This document shows, one piece after another, positions 42,801 to 53,367 of a stretch of 64,000 nt of DNA. The notes beneath the pieces were generated by a model, which was not told where the DNA came from, searched no databases, and saw only the letters and a program-made list of their open reading frames with translations. The stretch spans positions 1,316,245 through 1,380,244 of the forward strand of contig KN832873.1 of assembly GCA_000827325.1 (NCBI GenBank), in the 5' to 3' direction. Position 1 is the stretch's first letter. Each line of letters opens with the position of its first letter. Position numbers and translations under genes: made by a program. The DNA is from Oidiodendron maius Zn. Taxonomy: Eukaryota > Ascomycota > Leotiomycetes > Myxotrichaceae.

Positions 42801-44519
42801 CAGTTCATTGCGGACAGTTTTTTTGTTGTGGCGGAGAGCCAAATGACCAAACAGACGACGGAATTCTGACTTATGAGTCGAAATCAGTGAGGCCCAGACA
42901 TGTTTCTTAGAGGCATATGGCTCGGCTCGTAGAAAGACTAATAGACCTAACAAGTCATTTACGTCTCTTCGAACAGGCGTCCCAGTAATACACCAGGCAT
43001 TGATTCTTGGCAGTATCCGGGCCACTGTGGCTGCATTGCTAACTCCGCTCTCTACCATTTGGGCTTCATCGATGCAGATTCGCCACCAGGAAAATTCCAT
43101 CAATGGTGATTTCGGTCTTTTATACTTGGCCTCGCGGCGCAACGACCGCTCTGGGTTTAGAGGCGTATAGTATATCTCCGCGGCCAGCACTCCATAGGTC
43201 GAGATGACGACGTCCGAGTTAATAAGATTATCGCGCAGTTCATCTTCAGTCATTATCTTATGAGCTTTAGTGATCCCCTCATAATGCATAACCTTCAGGT
43301 GCGAATGCTTATGGATCTCTGACATCCACTGTTGAACAAGGGTCGGTGGGCATATAATTAGCGTCGTACCAATCGGCTTAACGACTGTGAATGTATAGGG
43401 ATCAAGAATGGTTGAGTCTTGCTGACATCGGCGGTGTGCGGTGATCAGTGATATCATCTCGACTGTCTTCCCAAGACCCATCTCTTCGGCAAGGATACCT
43501 CCCTTCAAGTCCGGGGTGGTAGCTTGAAATGACTGAGGATCCAGGGTTGCACAACCATATAAAGAGCTCACAAAACACGACTGTCCTCGAGCATCTTCAG
43601 ATTCAATGAAGGCAAGGGGCAATAATCCACCTCGGATATCCGCAGCGTCTCGAGGTCGGATGCCTCTTCCAGCCCAATCCACTCCTTCTCTCCGTAATAA
43701 CCATCTCACTGCACGCTTTTGGAATGGAAATAGGGTTGACTTGATATTAATGTCGATAGTTGCTGCAATCTTGTCATCCCTGTTGGGGGTATACACACTT
43801 TGGTAGAAATCTTGTGGTGTCCATATCTCAGATCGTGTAACGTTTGGATCTGGAAAATAGGTTTCCATCACCCTTTCCAGCGCAGTGATTTTTTGCCTAG
43901 CGTCGACTATATTTCGTATCGAATAGGTGACATTCCACTTAATGGTAAAGATCATTTGAATGTGATCGATGCCGTCTTGCTCTAGGAGTACCAAGCCAAA
44001 TTCAGTCCATATCTTGCTCTGATTCTTCGACCACTTGGTCGACTCCCGGTGGATATCCAGTGCAAGGAGGACATCCTCGTGACCTTCACTACCCTCAGAA
44101 AGATCATATGTGATAGAGCTACCTTCTGTGTCGTACATGAACGAAATATATTGTGGTCTCTTGTTTATGTCCCAGGACACATATGCCTCGACATTCGTTC
44201 TCTCTAAAGGCGTCTCGATGCCTGATAGCTTGGAGCTGTCGCATTCTACTTGCCACGTACACTGGTTGACCACGAGGTAGTCGAGAGGGGTGTCTCTACT
44301 ACCATTCTTGTGCCGTGACCCCACATCGTTGGCGTGATTCGCTACTGTGTCCTGCGACCTCTTCTGTCGCTTTTGGGGTGGCTTATATTCTTCGGAGGCG
44401 TATTTGATTAGACCATCAGGAAGTTCAAAAGGAGTGCTTGGATAAGATGGGTCTCGACTGAATCGCTGAGGAAATTTTCCAGACAAGCCACCCCGTTGGG
44501 TGGTTTTCTTGGAAGTCAT
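39865..44519 (-). CDS. SNF2-family helicase with RING finger (SHPRH/Irc20-like E3 ubiquitin ligase)
   Basis: A 1479-residue DNA-dependent ATPase with an E3 ligase RING, of the SHPRH/Irc20/Rad5-like class that acts in DNA damage tolerance and recombination control. Minus-strand exons are 44519..42628, 42571..42188, 42140..41930, 41870..40889 and 40835..39865; all junctions keep frame (MRYW/LVRLRQTC; WWHS/HRSCPVC). The SNF2 N-half has FPFQKRAVRWLLRREG, Walker A EEMGLGKTVEM (~340), the DEAQ box CIDEAQMVES (~483) and CITGTPVRRDVNDLLGLL. A long helical insertion follows, then the RING at ~1125-1165 (CVICRETFEVG, CGHQYCKEC, CPVC). The helicase C-half has SIIYSQFKDFLEVL, ASHVFLCEPLLNTALE and ARVDRIGQ. 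A RING placed between the two ATPase halves is the signature of this class. The start is the first ATG of the frame. Confidence 0.93.
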
Positions 44520-44994
44520 GTCACGGCTCAACGAGTTCAAAGGCGCGGGGTCCTGGGACCCGCTAGAGACATTAAGTCAAATTTCGCATCAACAAAATAT
44601 CTCGAGTCTCGCAGCGGAAAGAAAGTGAGGACAGCAGTTTGACTTGGATGAGGAGTAGCAGAATGGAAGTAGAGCAGATGGAAAGCAGAAAATCGAAGAC
44701 GGTGCAGACTTCTGTTGGTTTTTGTAGGCGACAGCGACCCGCGCCGCGTCAAGCTTCGTCCAGTTCTTATCTTATCATAATACACTAATCTATATATAGA
44801 CAAGCGTATGTTCTTACATAACCATCGCTAACAATTTGCAACCTCTAGAAGATTTTGAGATTGAGGAGCTAACAGTATGTTTTGACGACAACAGCATTGG
44901 TGAGAGACAGCCACGGTCGGTGGTGTGAATGTTTGTACAGACTTTCACATGAAAATGCTATGTGCTAACGAGTTTCTAAGAAATTCCAACCATT
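44520..44994. promoter_or_regulatory. Divergent promoter, SNF2-RING gene and mS41
   Basis: A 475-nt head-to-head spacer serving both genes; no specific site is assigned. Confidence 0.5.
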
Positions 44995-45684
44995 ATGATG
45001 AAGTTGACGCCAACCCGGTCGATACCCTCATTTCTTCTCCCTTTCGCCCAGTCAACAAGAGCTTCTCAATTAAGATTTCTTCACCATCGAGTGACGGCTC
45101 CGAAAGCGCCTCGCCCTACCCCTTTTGTCCCTGATGTGCAAACATTTCTTACGCTAATTGGCCGCAACCTGAGCCAACACGCTTCGAAGATACCGAGTTG
45201 GAATGCGCTCTTCTCCTTAACATCGTCACAGCTTCGAGAGCTTGGCATCGAGCCTCCTCGTGCACGAAGATATTTACTGGCATGGCGAGAAAAGTTTAGG
45301 CAGGGGAGATTTGGCATTGGAGGCGACATCCGCCACGTTGAGAATGGCGAAGCTCTGCTCTCCGTGGCTGAAATCTCTGCTCATGGACTTAGACCTGCCA
45401 CGGCGACAATATCGCCGGGAAAGCGAAAGATTGTGGTTAATATGAAAAGTGGAGGGCAAAACCAGCTGCTTGAGCCGCTCAAGCCTGTCGAGGGCGTCAG
45501 GGTTGTAGGGGCTCATACTATTGTCGGGCCACACGTGCAGCCATTGAAGGGGGGCAAGGGAGCGCGGATCACAGTCAAGGAAGGGCTTTGGGAAGTACGT
45601 AGGGGCCGCAAGATAGATGGAGGAGAGAGACGGCAGGCTGAGGTTCGCGCGAAGAGGCGGAGTGAGGAGAACAAGGCGCGATAG
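44995..45684 (+). CDS. FYV4: Mitochondrial small ribosomal subunit protein mS41 (FYV4, IGR motif)
   Basis: A 229-residue mitoribosomal small-subunit protein. The IGR/SAM-like motif is clear: FLTLIGRNLSQHASKIPSW, then LFSLTSSQLRELGI and ARRYLLAWREKFRQG. The first ~35 residues (SIPSFLLPFAQSTRASQLRF) are basic and amphipathic with few acidic residues, as expected of a mitochondrial targeting sequence. The tail is strongly basic (GRKIDGGERRQAEVRAKRR), consistent with rRNA contact. It is intronless. Two adjacent ATGs at 44995 and 44998 could each start it. Yeast Fyv4 is shorter; filamentous-fungal versions carry this longer C-terminus. Confidence 0.9.
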   Translation: MMKLTPTRSIPSFLLPFAQSTRASQLRFLHHRVTAPKAPRPTPFVPDVQTFLTLIGRNLSQHASKIPSWNALFSLTSSQLRELGIEPPRARRYLLAWREKFRQGRFGIGGDIRHVENGEALLSVAEISAHGLRPATATISPGKRKIVVNMKSGGQNQLLEPLKPVEGVRVVGAHTIVGPHVQPLKGGKGARITVKEGLWEVRRGRKIDGGERRQAEVRAKRRSEENKAR

Positions 45685-47548
45685 AAAGCTCGGCATGGAG
45701 GTTCTCCGGCGTTGCCGGACGCGTTGGATTGCTTTGGGCGAAGCTGAACGCGCTGGCTGGGCGTGAACCTCACACTTGGGGGCCATTAATCTACCTGTAT
45801 TATTTCTCTCCTGCTTCGAGAACGCTAGAGATGTGCTGTGAATGATTCATCTGTCCAACGTAAACCCCGGAACGCTTCGAAATATACGGATCCAGCCGCC
45901 CTGGAAGAGGTATTTCCGGAAAAGCGCGTGGTCACCTGCTCCGAACACGTACAGGAACGAGAACACGTTTTCGACCAAAACCAAGCGGGATACTCTAGTA
46001 CAATGGGCACGCCCCGTCTCTTACGCCGTGCCGCTCCCCAGCGCCACGCCTTCCGCCAGACGACCGGAGCCAATCTACCAGACCGGGACGGAGTAATAAA
46101 AGAGAGCCGCCGCCGACACCAATCGGATTGGCGTCGGATTTCCTGGGCCGGCGGCCTAGTGATATGAATCATTGCTCTTGATCTCCGTGAACGGCACATC
46201 CATGCAAACATCGAACTCCGCGCCGGTGGATGCTGGCTGACGTCGGAATTGGCGCTGTTGCAGCACGAAATAGCGATCTGATACCGCCTGTGCGGCGTGT
46301 CGTACGTTTTGTACGTACTGCGCAGCACAGACAGCCAGGTCCCATAATAGACACGCCGTGCACGCTTTGGGGTCCGGCGTGGGTGCCTGGACCCTTCAGG
46401 GCCATTGGCCTCTACAAACGGCCCTCTTGGAGGGCACAGAGGGCAACGCCTGGTCAGCTCAAGCACTTGGCTACGTTGCACTCTTGAAAGACAGAGGCAG
46501 GCAGAGCATCTGTACTCGCAAGACGACGCGAGTGCCCAGGCATCACCTTCGAGGTGTAGCTCTTGTGATCGATTTCAGCCGGTGCTCGGAGTGCGGCCAG
46601 CAGAGGAAGGGAACCCACGCCCGTCAGTGCAGCAGCTCCCCACTCCCCAGTGCAGTAGACAAGACCTCATGCTCGTGCAGCTCTGCGTCACTTCTGGCGG
46701 CTGACGTGAAAAGACTCATCGCACTGCTGTCGCTGCGATTGGAAAGTCCTCCCCCCCCAGGCCGTGAGTTGGTCAGGGGCGTTAGCGAGAAACTCGGATC
46801 CGAGAGTGTTGCCTGATCTTGAGTGTCGTTGATCCCTGGTCCTCCAGGTTGCGCTTCCTAGGAGAGGTTGGTTTTGGTTTGGGTCCTTGGCTGATCTTTG
46901 TAATAAGGCCTCGGTCTGGGTATTATACGTTACATACGCAGCCATGCCTCATGAGACGGTCTGAATCATCGCTTTGCGGCAGAAGACCAGCGCCATGCTG
47001 GAGCGCCTTTCCCCTTTCCTCTCCTCGTCCTCCCCCCACCGCCCTTCTCTGCCTCCACCTGCCTCATCTCTCCGTCGGGATGCATGCCACCGTATATTCT
47101 GCTGACATGAGTACTGCCAGGGCGTACGAATGCGTCCTAAGGTTGTCCTGGATTTCTTCCAGATGGCTGAGGAAGCCTTCTAGGCTGTCGTCTGATACCG
47201 CGGTTCGTGCCCTCAACCTGCGTCATTCTCAACGCGGCTCCCACTAACTCTAATTCCTTCCCGAAGCCACGCTGTTGATCTTGTCTATTTTTTCCGGCCT
47301 GGATACTACTTTTTGCGGCCCGGGAGCCTGGCGTATATATATTCCTGCCGAGTCTCTCAACGGTGTCTTTCCCCCTTCATCTCTATATAATACCCCTGGC
47401 CAGTTAACGTCACCAATTGCTCCAATTGCCTCTGCCCGTGCTAGATCTGACTCCTCTCTCCTCTACGACAGGATTTTCATGGTAGTTAGGCTTTTCTGTA
47501 TGTCATCCCAAATTGTATAAATTTATACATCCGTTCGTATTAGATTCG
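45685..47548. other. Intergenic, 1.9 kb, leader of the bZIP-like gene
   Basis: No gene was recognised. A 218-codon minus-strand frame at 45,825-46,481 is Arg/Cys-rich without domain features and is treated as chance. The part at 46,990-47,480 is pyrimidine-rich and probably promoter plus 5' leader of the following plus-strand gene. Confidence 0.45.
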
Positions 47549-48346
47549 ATGGTTGATGTTGGTAACTGCCGAATCCATTTCTCTGCTGAGGAACGCCTAC
47601 TGAACGTTGAAAGGGACAATCAAGCTTCTAAGACGGAACCCAGTGAAAACGCCATTGAAAAGGCATCGCGCAAAACCCCTTGCATCACCATTCACGATCC
47701 CGACAAGAATCGTATAACTAGGTCGGAGTCAGGTTCAGCAACCGAAACTGAGATGTCATCCTCCCACCGCTCCTCCCACCATCATTCCAGCTCATCGTCA
47801 AAGGGAAAAGGAAAAGGACGCTCATCCTCATCCTCGTCGAAGTCGCATAAGGATGACTGGTCAGAGATTACCGACCCTGATGAGAGAAGACGCGTTCAGA
47901 ATCGAATCGCGCAGAGGAAATTTCGTAAGTTCTCCCTGACGCAACACATTCAGCAATCAACTAATGGGAAATGAAATTGTGTAGGAGACAAAGCGAAGGA
48001 AACTAAGGAGCGCCAAGAGCGAGAAGCCCGTGATCGAGCCCATGCTGGCAATGCGTATAATATTCCTGATCCGACTGAGATGGGAGCCGACGATGAGCTC
48101 TCTGGATTGCCTTGGGGATCGCTCTCTTTAAAATACGTTGTTTCCAGAGGCATGGCTAGAGAGAGCGAATCTTGGCGTGGTTCTCCAAAAGACGAAGACA
48201 GGAGTTACGACGGGTCACAAGGGCGCGCCTCCGATGACAGAGATGCGCATTATGAAGAAGACTCGACATACTATGGAGAAGGAGATCATGCCTACTATGA
48301 TTATGGTAGTGGCAGTGGTAGTGGTCATGGAGGCAGTTCGGGATAA
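47549..48346 (+). CDS. AP-1-like basic-region protein lacking a leucine zipper
   Basis: A 245-residue probable nuclear protein. The model is join(47549..47924,47985..48346), with donor GTAAGT and acceptor TAG; the junction lies inside the basic region and restores NRIAQRKFRDK. This resembles the fungal AP-1/Yap DNA-contact signature (N-x-x-A-Q-x-x-F-R), preceded by TDPDERRRVQ. After it comes KAKETKERQEREARDRAH with no leucine heptads, so the dimerising zipper normally required by bZIP factors is missing. The rest is Ser/His/Lys-rich before the basic region and acidic and Gly/Ser/Tyr-rich at the C-terminus. An in-frame ATG at 47753 (MSSSHRSSHHH) could be the true start, giving 177 residues. 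It may be a transcription regulator or cofactor; target genes are unknown. Confidence 0.75.
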
Positions 48347-49131
48347 GTCTTGTTTTCTCCATTCAAAATTTAGGTATGTCGATATTTTCTCACTGGGTTT
48401 AGCAACTATGCTGACAATAGGACATAGTCTCGCACCATTGGGAGTACTTGCCACGCCACTTAGCAGTTGCTCATGATGATAATATGGATTAATGTTTGTT
48501 TTCTTAGTACCATGGTATCCAGAGGATCTGTTATTGGAATGGCCTGTTTCACAGGCGGAATGGAATAGGGTGCAAGGCTGCGCGCTCTTTTTTTGCGGCA
48601 TGGGCATTATAGACGGAAAGGTTCAGGACGGTCGCACGGGGCAGGAGTTAAGGAAATCAGCCACTCAGCTCTTTGGCATAATACCTTGAAGCCAATGGTC
48701 AGTTTATGAAATCAGAATCGACACTCACCACCTCGCACATCTTGGACCAGCAATGATACATTCGCTAGTCATATCTGGGCCGGACGATGTAGACTAGATA
48801 AATTGAGTGAAGGAATAGCCTTCACTCATTCAGCAGACTAATATCTCACTCTCACACTCACTCGTCATATTGCGATTGGAATTGGGGCTAAAACGCAATA
48901 TCTCCGGAATGGAGACAGGATGGAGGCGGCCGCTAGCGTATATTACATAATTTAGACTGCATCTTGGTGCTTCAACCCCAGCCATGATATTCACGTTAGC
49001 TTAGAGTAAACCACAATCACTTTCTCTCATTCTTGTTAACGCTTGAAGCAGCCTCTTCTACTTTATAGATGTAGGTGAGCTCCATTGATAATATTCTATT
49101 CACGATCTCTATTCTCGGATCCTAAGGGAGG
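48347..49131. other. Intergenic, 785 nt
   Basis: Spacer between two plus-strand genes. It holds the 3' end of the bZIP-like gene and the IES1 promoter; nothing else is recognised. Confidence 0.5.
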
Positions 49132-51412
49132 ATGACGGACGAAGGCGGACCCTCCCCTGGAGGCTCTACGATCACAGCCTCAGAGATGGATGACCACACT
49201 GTAGCTTATCCGTCTTCACCCATTCATGCAGACCCGGACCATCGAACCAGTCTCCAGCACGTACTTGGACGTCCGGAAACAGAACAGAACGCGTCGAAAC
49301 AAAGCGAGATGGCCGAAGATGAAGAGGCCAGAACACCTGGAGGTACAGCTCCAGCCGGCCCCCCCGCGAGCACATCACGGAAAAAGAAAGAGAAAGACCT
49401 TGCGCCAGGAGCGGCGCTGAACTCTTCGATATACAGCGGGAACAAGGTTCGGCATCTAAAAAAAGATGATGGAGAGCCATTATGGCGTGCAGACATCCAA
49501 TACGACTTCCTTAAGCACATATTCGAAGATGATAAGAAGGTCTTCACCAACAGCTACGAGTCAGAAACCCTTGGCATGCAAACCTTTGCCGATCTCTACA
49601 TTGATGCAATGGCTAGAAGTAGCAAAACAAGCAAGATCTTACGAGACAAGCTCTTGAGCGAGCACGAGCCAGCGAAAAACATGGCTATGGTGTGTCTTCT
49701 GGTAAATTTAGGCCGTATGAATACTACCCTGAATTGTGAGCATCCTGAATGACCGGCCCATGCTACAAGCTAATGTAACCTAGTCTTCCCTGAGATGCGA
49801 GCACAGCTGCGAACCTACCATGCCATCCCTTCTCTACAAGCACGTCAAGATCCCAATTCCTATAAACAACTCCAGGACGCGCCACGCTTAAAGTCGATCC
49901 TTAAAGGAGCTTCCGAAGATCGAGTTGAACCTAACACACTGGAGAAGATCAAGGCAATTGATGAACCGCCGCGGACCAACCCTGTAAACCTTATTTTCGT
50001 CCTTGCGCAGTTTGCTCCAAAGATGACCCAGATGCACTTCCCTCCAGGGCACGACTTTTATGACTTGATCATGCGCACCAACATATCTAGTAAATCTCGG
50101 GCTACAGCATTTTTGTGGTTGATGTGGTTCTATTTAGAATCGGACTTCACAGAAGAAGGCGCGGATGAGAATCCTTTCGGCCCTGGCGTAGATTACGGAG
50201 TGCACGTTAGGAACCAGGGCGTTCCACGGTTCACATACTTGTCATCTGAAGAAGAAGCGCTCGAAAATATAGATACTCAAGAGGAGAAAGACTATGGGCT
50301 TGCCAAGATGAGAGAAAGGAAGCGAATTATCGAGGCAGATCAAGCGGCTTTCCAAGCCGAGCACGGCCCCCCCAAACGTGGCCCGAAGCCGCGACTTCAT
50401 CTTCCTGATGAGAGAGGCAGCAGCCCAGCAGCTTTCATAGGCCGAATCCGGCCAAAATTTGATGAGCTCAGTGCAAGCTCCGCTTCAATGATGGGTCGAA
50501 TCCGGCCTAAATACGAGTCAGATCTGGATAGCACGCGGTCCACCCCACCTCCTCGATTTCTTGGAGCCGGTGGCATTCGAGGTCTTGGCATTGGAAAGGG
50601 TCGAATGAAGCATCATCCAATGGACGGTTCGTCACCTGTTGCAGGTGGCGAGCCTACGATTGCCCGTTCTAGACCCCTCACTGCTCATCAGATAGCGGTG
50701 GAGAGAAATCGGAATCAGCGGGTGGACCATATTTTGGGTCGTGGGCTACGCAAGGCGCACCACCAGTCCAGAAAGATTCGAAAGCAAGAGGGTGCAATTT
50801 ATCGCGCTTTGATGCGATCCAAGATGGTAGATGATATTTTCGATGACAGTGAAGGAGACGAGAGCTTTCTGAAGGACCCCGGACGGTTTAAATCGAGAGG
50901 TTTCGTAGGACTTGTGCAACTGGACGATGAGGAGGACGATTTCGGTGAGGAGATGTCAGCATATGCTGCTGCCTTAAGGAGAACTGGAAGGTGAGTTAGA
51001 AATCTTGACTTTCTCAAGCCCTATGCTGTGCTCTTGGATATTGATTCGGATTTTTAGGAGACTAGATCGATGGGACAAAGGAGCTAAGCTGGATGTTGTA
51101 GGCGCGGACAATGCTCCTCCGCTAAAGCCCATAGCTGTCAATGGAAATGGAACAGAGCGAACAAACGATGATACTGAAGATGAAAGACCTGCTAGTAACA
51201 TCTCTAAAAGGGATGCTAATGGCGATGTTAATATGGAAGACGACGAGCTTGACGAGGCTGAGAAAGAGGCTTTGGGCCTGGCCAGCGGGGACGAGGATGA
51301 GGCCGGGGCCGAGGATCTCGATGAGGTTGATAAGGAGCTATTAGGGCTTGGCGCGGACGAAACTGAGGAAGATGCAAGCGAGGGCGGAATGGACGTGGAC
51401 AATGACTTATAA
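49132..51412 (+). CDS. IES1: INO80 chromatin-remodelling complex subunit IES1
   Basis: A 721-residue subunit of the INO80 complex, which slides nucleosomes and exchanges H2A.Z. The model is join(49132..49735,49784..50990,51058..51412), donors GTGAGC and GTGAGT, acceptors TAG, frame kept (TTLNFFPEMRAQLRTYH; RTGRRLDRWDKG). The conserved core covers ~95-370: KKDDGEPLWRADIQYDFL, ETLGMQTFADLYIDAM, SYKQLQDAPRLKSILKGA, NLIFVLAQFAPKM and FLWLMWFYLESDFTE, all typical of Ies1. A basic HQIAVERNRNQRVDHIL segment is also family-like. Between them is a variable linker with a duplicated GRIRPK unit. The tail is very acidic (DEAEKEALGLASGDEDEAG), as in many chromatin factors. The ATG at 49132 is the first in frame. 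Confidence 0.92.
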
Positions 51413-52696
51413 TAATACGGCACTTGCTATAGGCGTACCGGCGAAGGAGTATGGAAGAGGGCATAGACAGCCATGCCCATATCTACTCTGAAGGACATGC
51501 TATGAGCCAAAATATTTTATCTTCGGAAGTCCTTTTCTAAGATGCAGGTTTCTATTGCCTCTAATTAAAAGTCTCATAGTGCAACTCAAAATGCCATACG
51601 AAGGCTGTCTGCATTGAGTGCCCGATGAACCGCAAGTGTACCTCTTGTCTGATGCTGCTCTCTTCACTTTTTCCGCCCCCTGACATGCTGGGACGAAAGT
51701 TGAACGGAATATGCTCAACTATAAGTCTGTTAGCTTAATTCTGAACCGAATTCTAAACGTGTGCTAAGAAAGATAGAAATTTTGCACCACTGCTTGGTAT
51801 GGTCTATATATTTGCGTCACACCATCATCAAAACCGTGCTAATACGTGCCGGTGATTAGCAACTGTGCCTAATGTTGTATATCTCTTTGTATCGGAGAGT
51901 AGAGTAAAAGATGCTCATATTCACATATTTTACACTCTCCAGCGCCGCCCTAGTTGTATTGCCTTGATTGTATCGTTGGACAATCTATGATATACAGTTA
52001 CACATTCCAGCAGGGCCGCTTCTAATGGCTTAATGTTCCCCTCTTCTTCGCCCTTCTCCTCTCCAACGTTGCGCGGCCTTTCCTCGTCCTAATTCTGCTT
52101 AAAAACCCATGCCTTCTCTTTCTTACGAAGTGGCTCGGGCTGAATGTGTTTCGTGGACCGCATCGAATTTGTGTTGAACTCAGCGCAGGATGTCTCGAAA
52201 TCTTAGGGAAGATATCTAATGAAGTTTCTGCAGAGACATCTGTAGATACTAAAGACGGAGAAATTGAGAGAGATGGGTTGATTGAAAAATGGAAAATCGT
52301 AGGGCGTCTAGTTGCGAGTGATGTGAAAGTTCTACATTTTCATTAGTCGCTAATTAGTGAAGGAGGGTATATAGGGGAATACCTTTGCGCCGATGCCTTA
52401 AATGAAGGTCTCTGGACGGCTCGAGATGCAATTGAGGGCACCACGAGAGTGCTCAAACCGCGAGAGCATCGGAGGCATAACATTGTGGAAGACTGTGATT
52501 AAATGATGTCGTGTAGTTCTATGTCGTCGCTCGGGATGTTCTTTCAAATCCACTAGCGGCTAAAAACCCGCTTCAGCCCAAAAAAAAAGTTGGGGCAACG
52601 GGAAGAAGACAGAACAATGTTTATGCTGAATTGCAGAAACGCATAATCAATAAAATATTTATATTGACTCACACATGTTGGGTAGCTGCTGTTAAA
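51413..52696. other. Intergenic, 1.3 kb
   Basis: AT-rich spacer between two plus-strand genes. Only short unconvincing frames occur (for example 52,146-52,346); no RNA or repeat was recognised. Confidence 0.5.
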
Positions 52697-53212
52697 ATGT
52701 CGGCTTTTCCAAACTACCGATCTGTTCCCTCAGTCCCCGTCGATACGGAAACCGCTCAAAAGTTCCTCGAGGCATATCTCGAAGCCACCAAATCGTCGGC
52801 ATATCTCCTCCCCAATGCCCGCCTCGAATCCTCTGGGCCTACGACCGGCTCCAGTAACTCCAGCATCACGATATATAATCTAAAGCGAGTAGAGGCAGGC
52901 TTAAGAGGCGAATGGCTTGCGCCCAGTCTAGAATGGGAAGAAACAAATACTGCAAACGCGCAGGAGCTCAATGGCTCGAGTAGCAGAAGGGCTGATAACA
53001 TGGATGCGGAAGGTTGGCAAGATTTGGACGAATACCAGAGGGAGCAGGAGGCTATCGAAGGAGAGCTTGGGCCAAATGATACTGAAGTGGAATTGGAAGC
53101 AAAGCCGTCAAAGATCGACAAGGAGGCAAGGAAGAGAGAGAAGAAACTCAGAATGAAGGAAGAGAAAAGACAAAAAGAAAAGAGCAAGGAGAATGCACAG
53201 TCAGAGGAATGA
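52697..53212 (+). CDS. Probable RNA polymerase I subunit A14 / Ker1-like protein
   Basis: A 171-residue intronless protein. The N-terminal half resembles the pattern of yeast Rpa14, the Rpb4-like partner of Rpa43 in the Pol I stalk: a VPVDTETAQKFLEAYLEATK helix, a variable loop, then ITIYNLKRVEAGLRGEWL. The second half is a highly charged Lys/Glu helix (KEARKREKKLRMKEEKRQKE). That is the feature for which the fission-yeast orthologue Ker1 is named. The match is by remembered pattern, not alignment, and these subunits diverge fast, so the name is tentative. Start set at 52697 (MSAFPNYRS); an in-frame upstream extension from 52631 looks like leader. The gene ends 155 nt before the convergent STE24 gene. 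Confidence 0.6.
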   Translation: MSAFPNYRSVPSVPVDTETAQKFLEAYLEATKSSAYLLPNARLESSGPTTGSSNSSITIYNLKRVEAGLRGEWLAPSLEWEETNTANAQELNGSSSRRADNMDAEGWQDLDEYQREQEAIEGELGPNDTEVELEAKPSKIDKEARKREKKLRMKEEKRQKEKSKENAQSEE

Positions 53213-53367
53213 GAGCGCCCTCAACGAATATTGGCGCTTGACGAAGGACTTAGAAACATCTGGACGGACATCTTTTCGTCACTATGGTCTAGTCTACATG
53301 GCACTATTCCTACAACTCCTAGACAAAGTCGATTGAAGCGATTTGTCTGTATTGTCCAGTCAACGGC

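Noticed and set aside
45825-46481. Minus-strand frame of 218 codons between mS41 and the bZIP-like gene
   Set aside because: Arg/Cys-rich composition without domains, signal peptide or splice structure; overlapping plus-strand frames are similarly open because the region is GC-rich.
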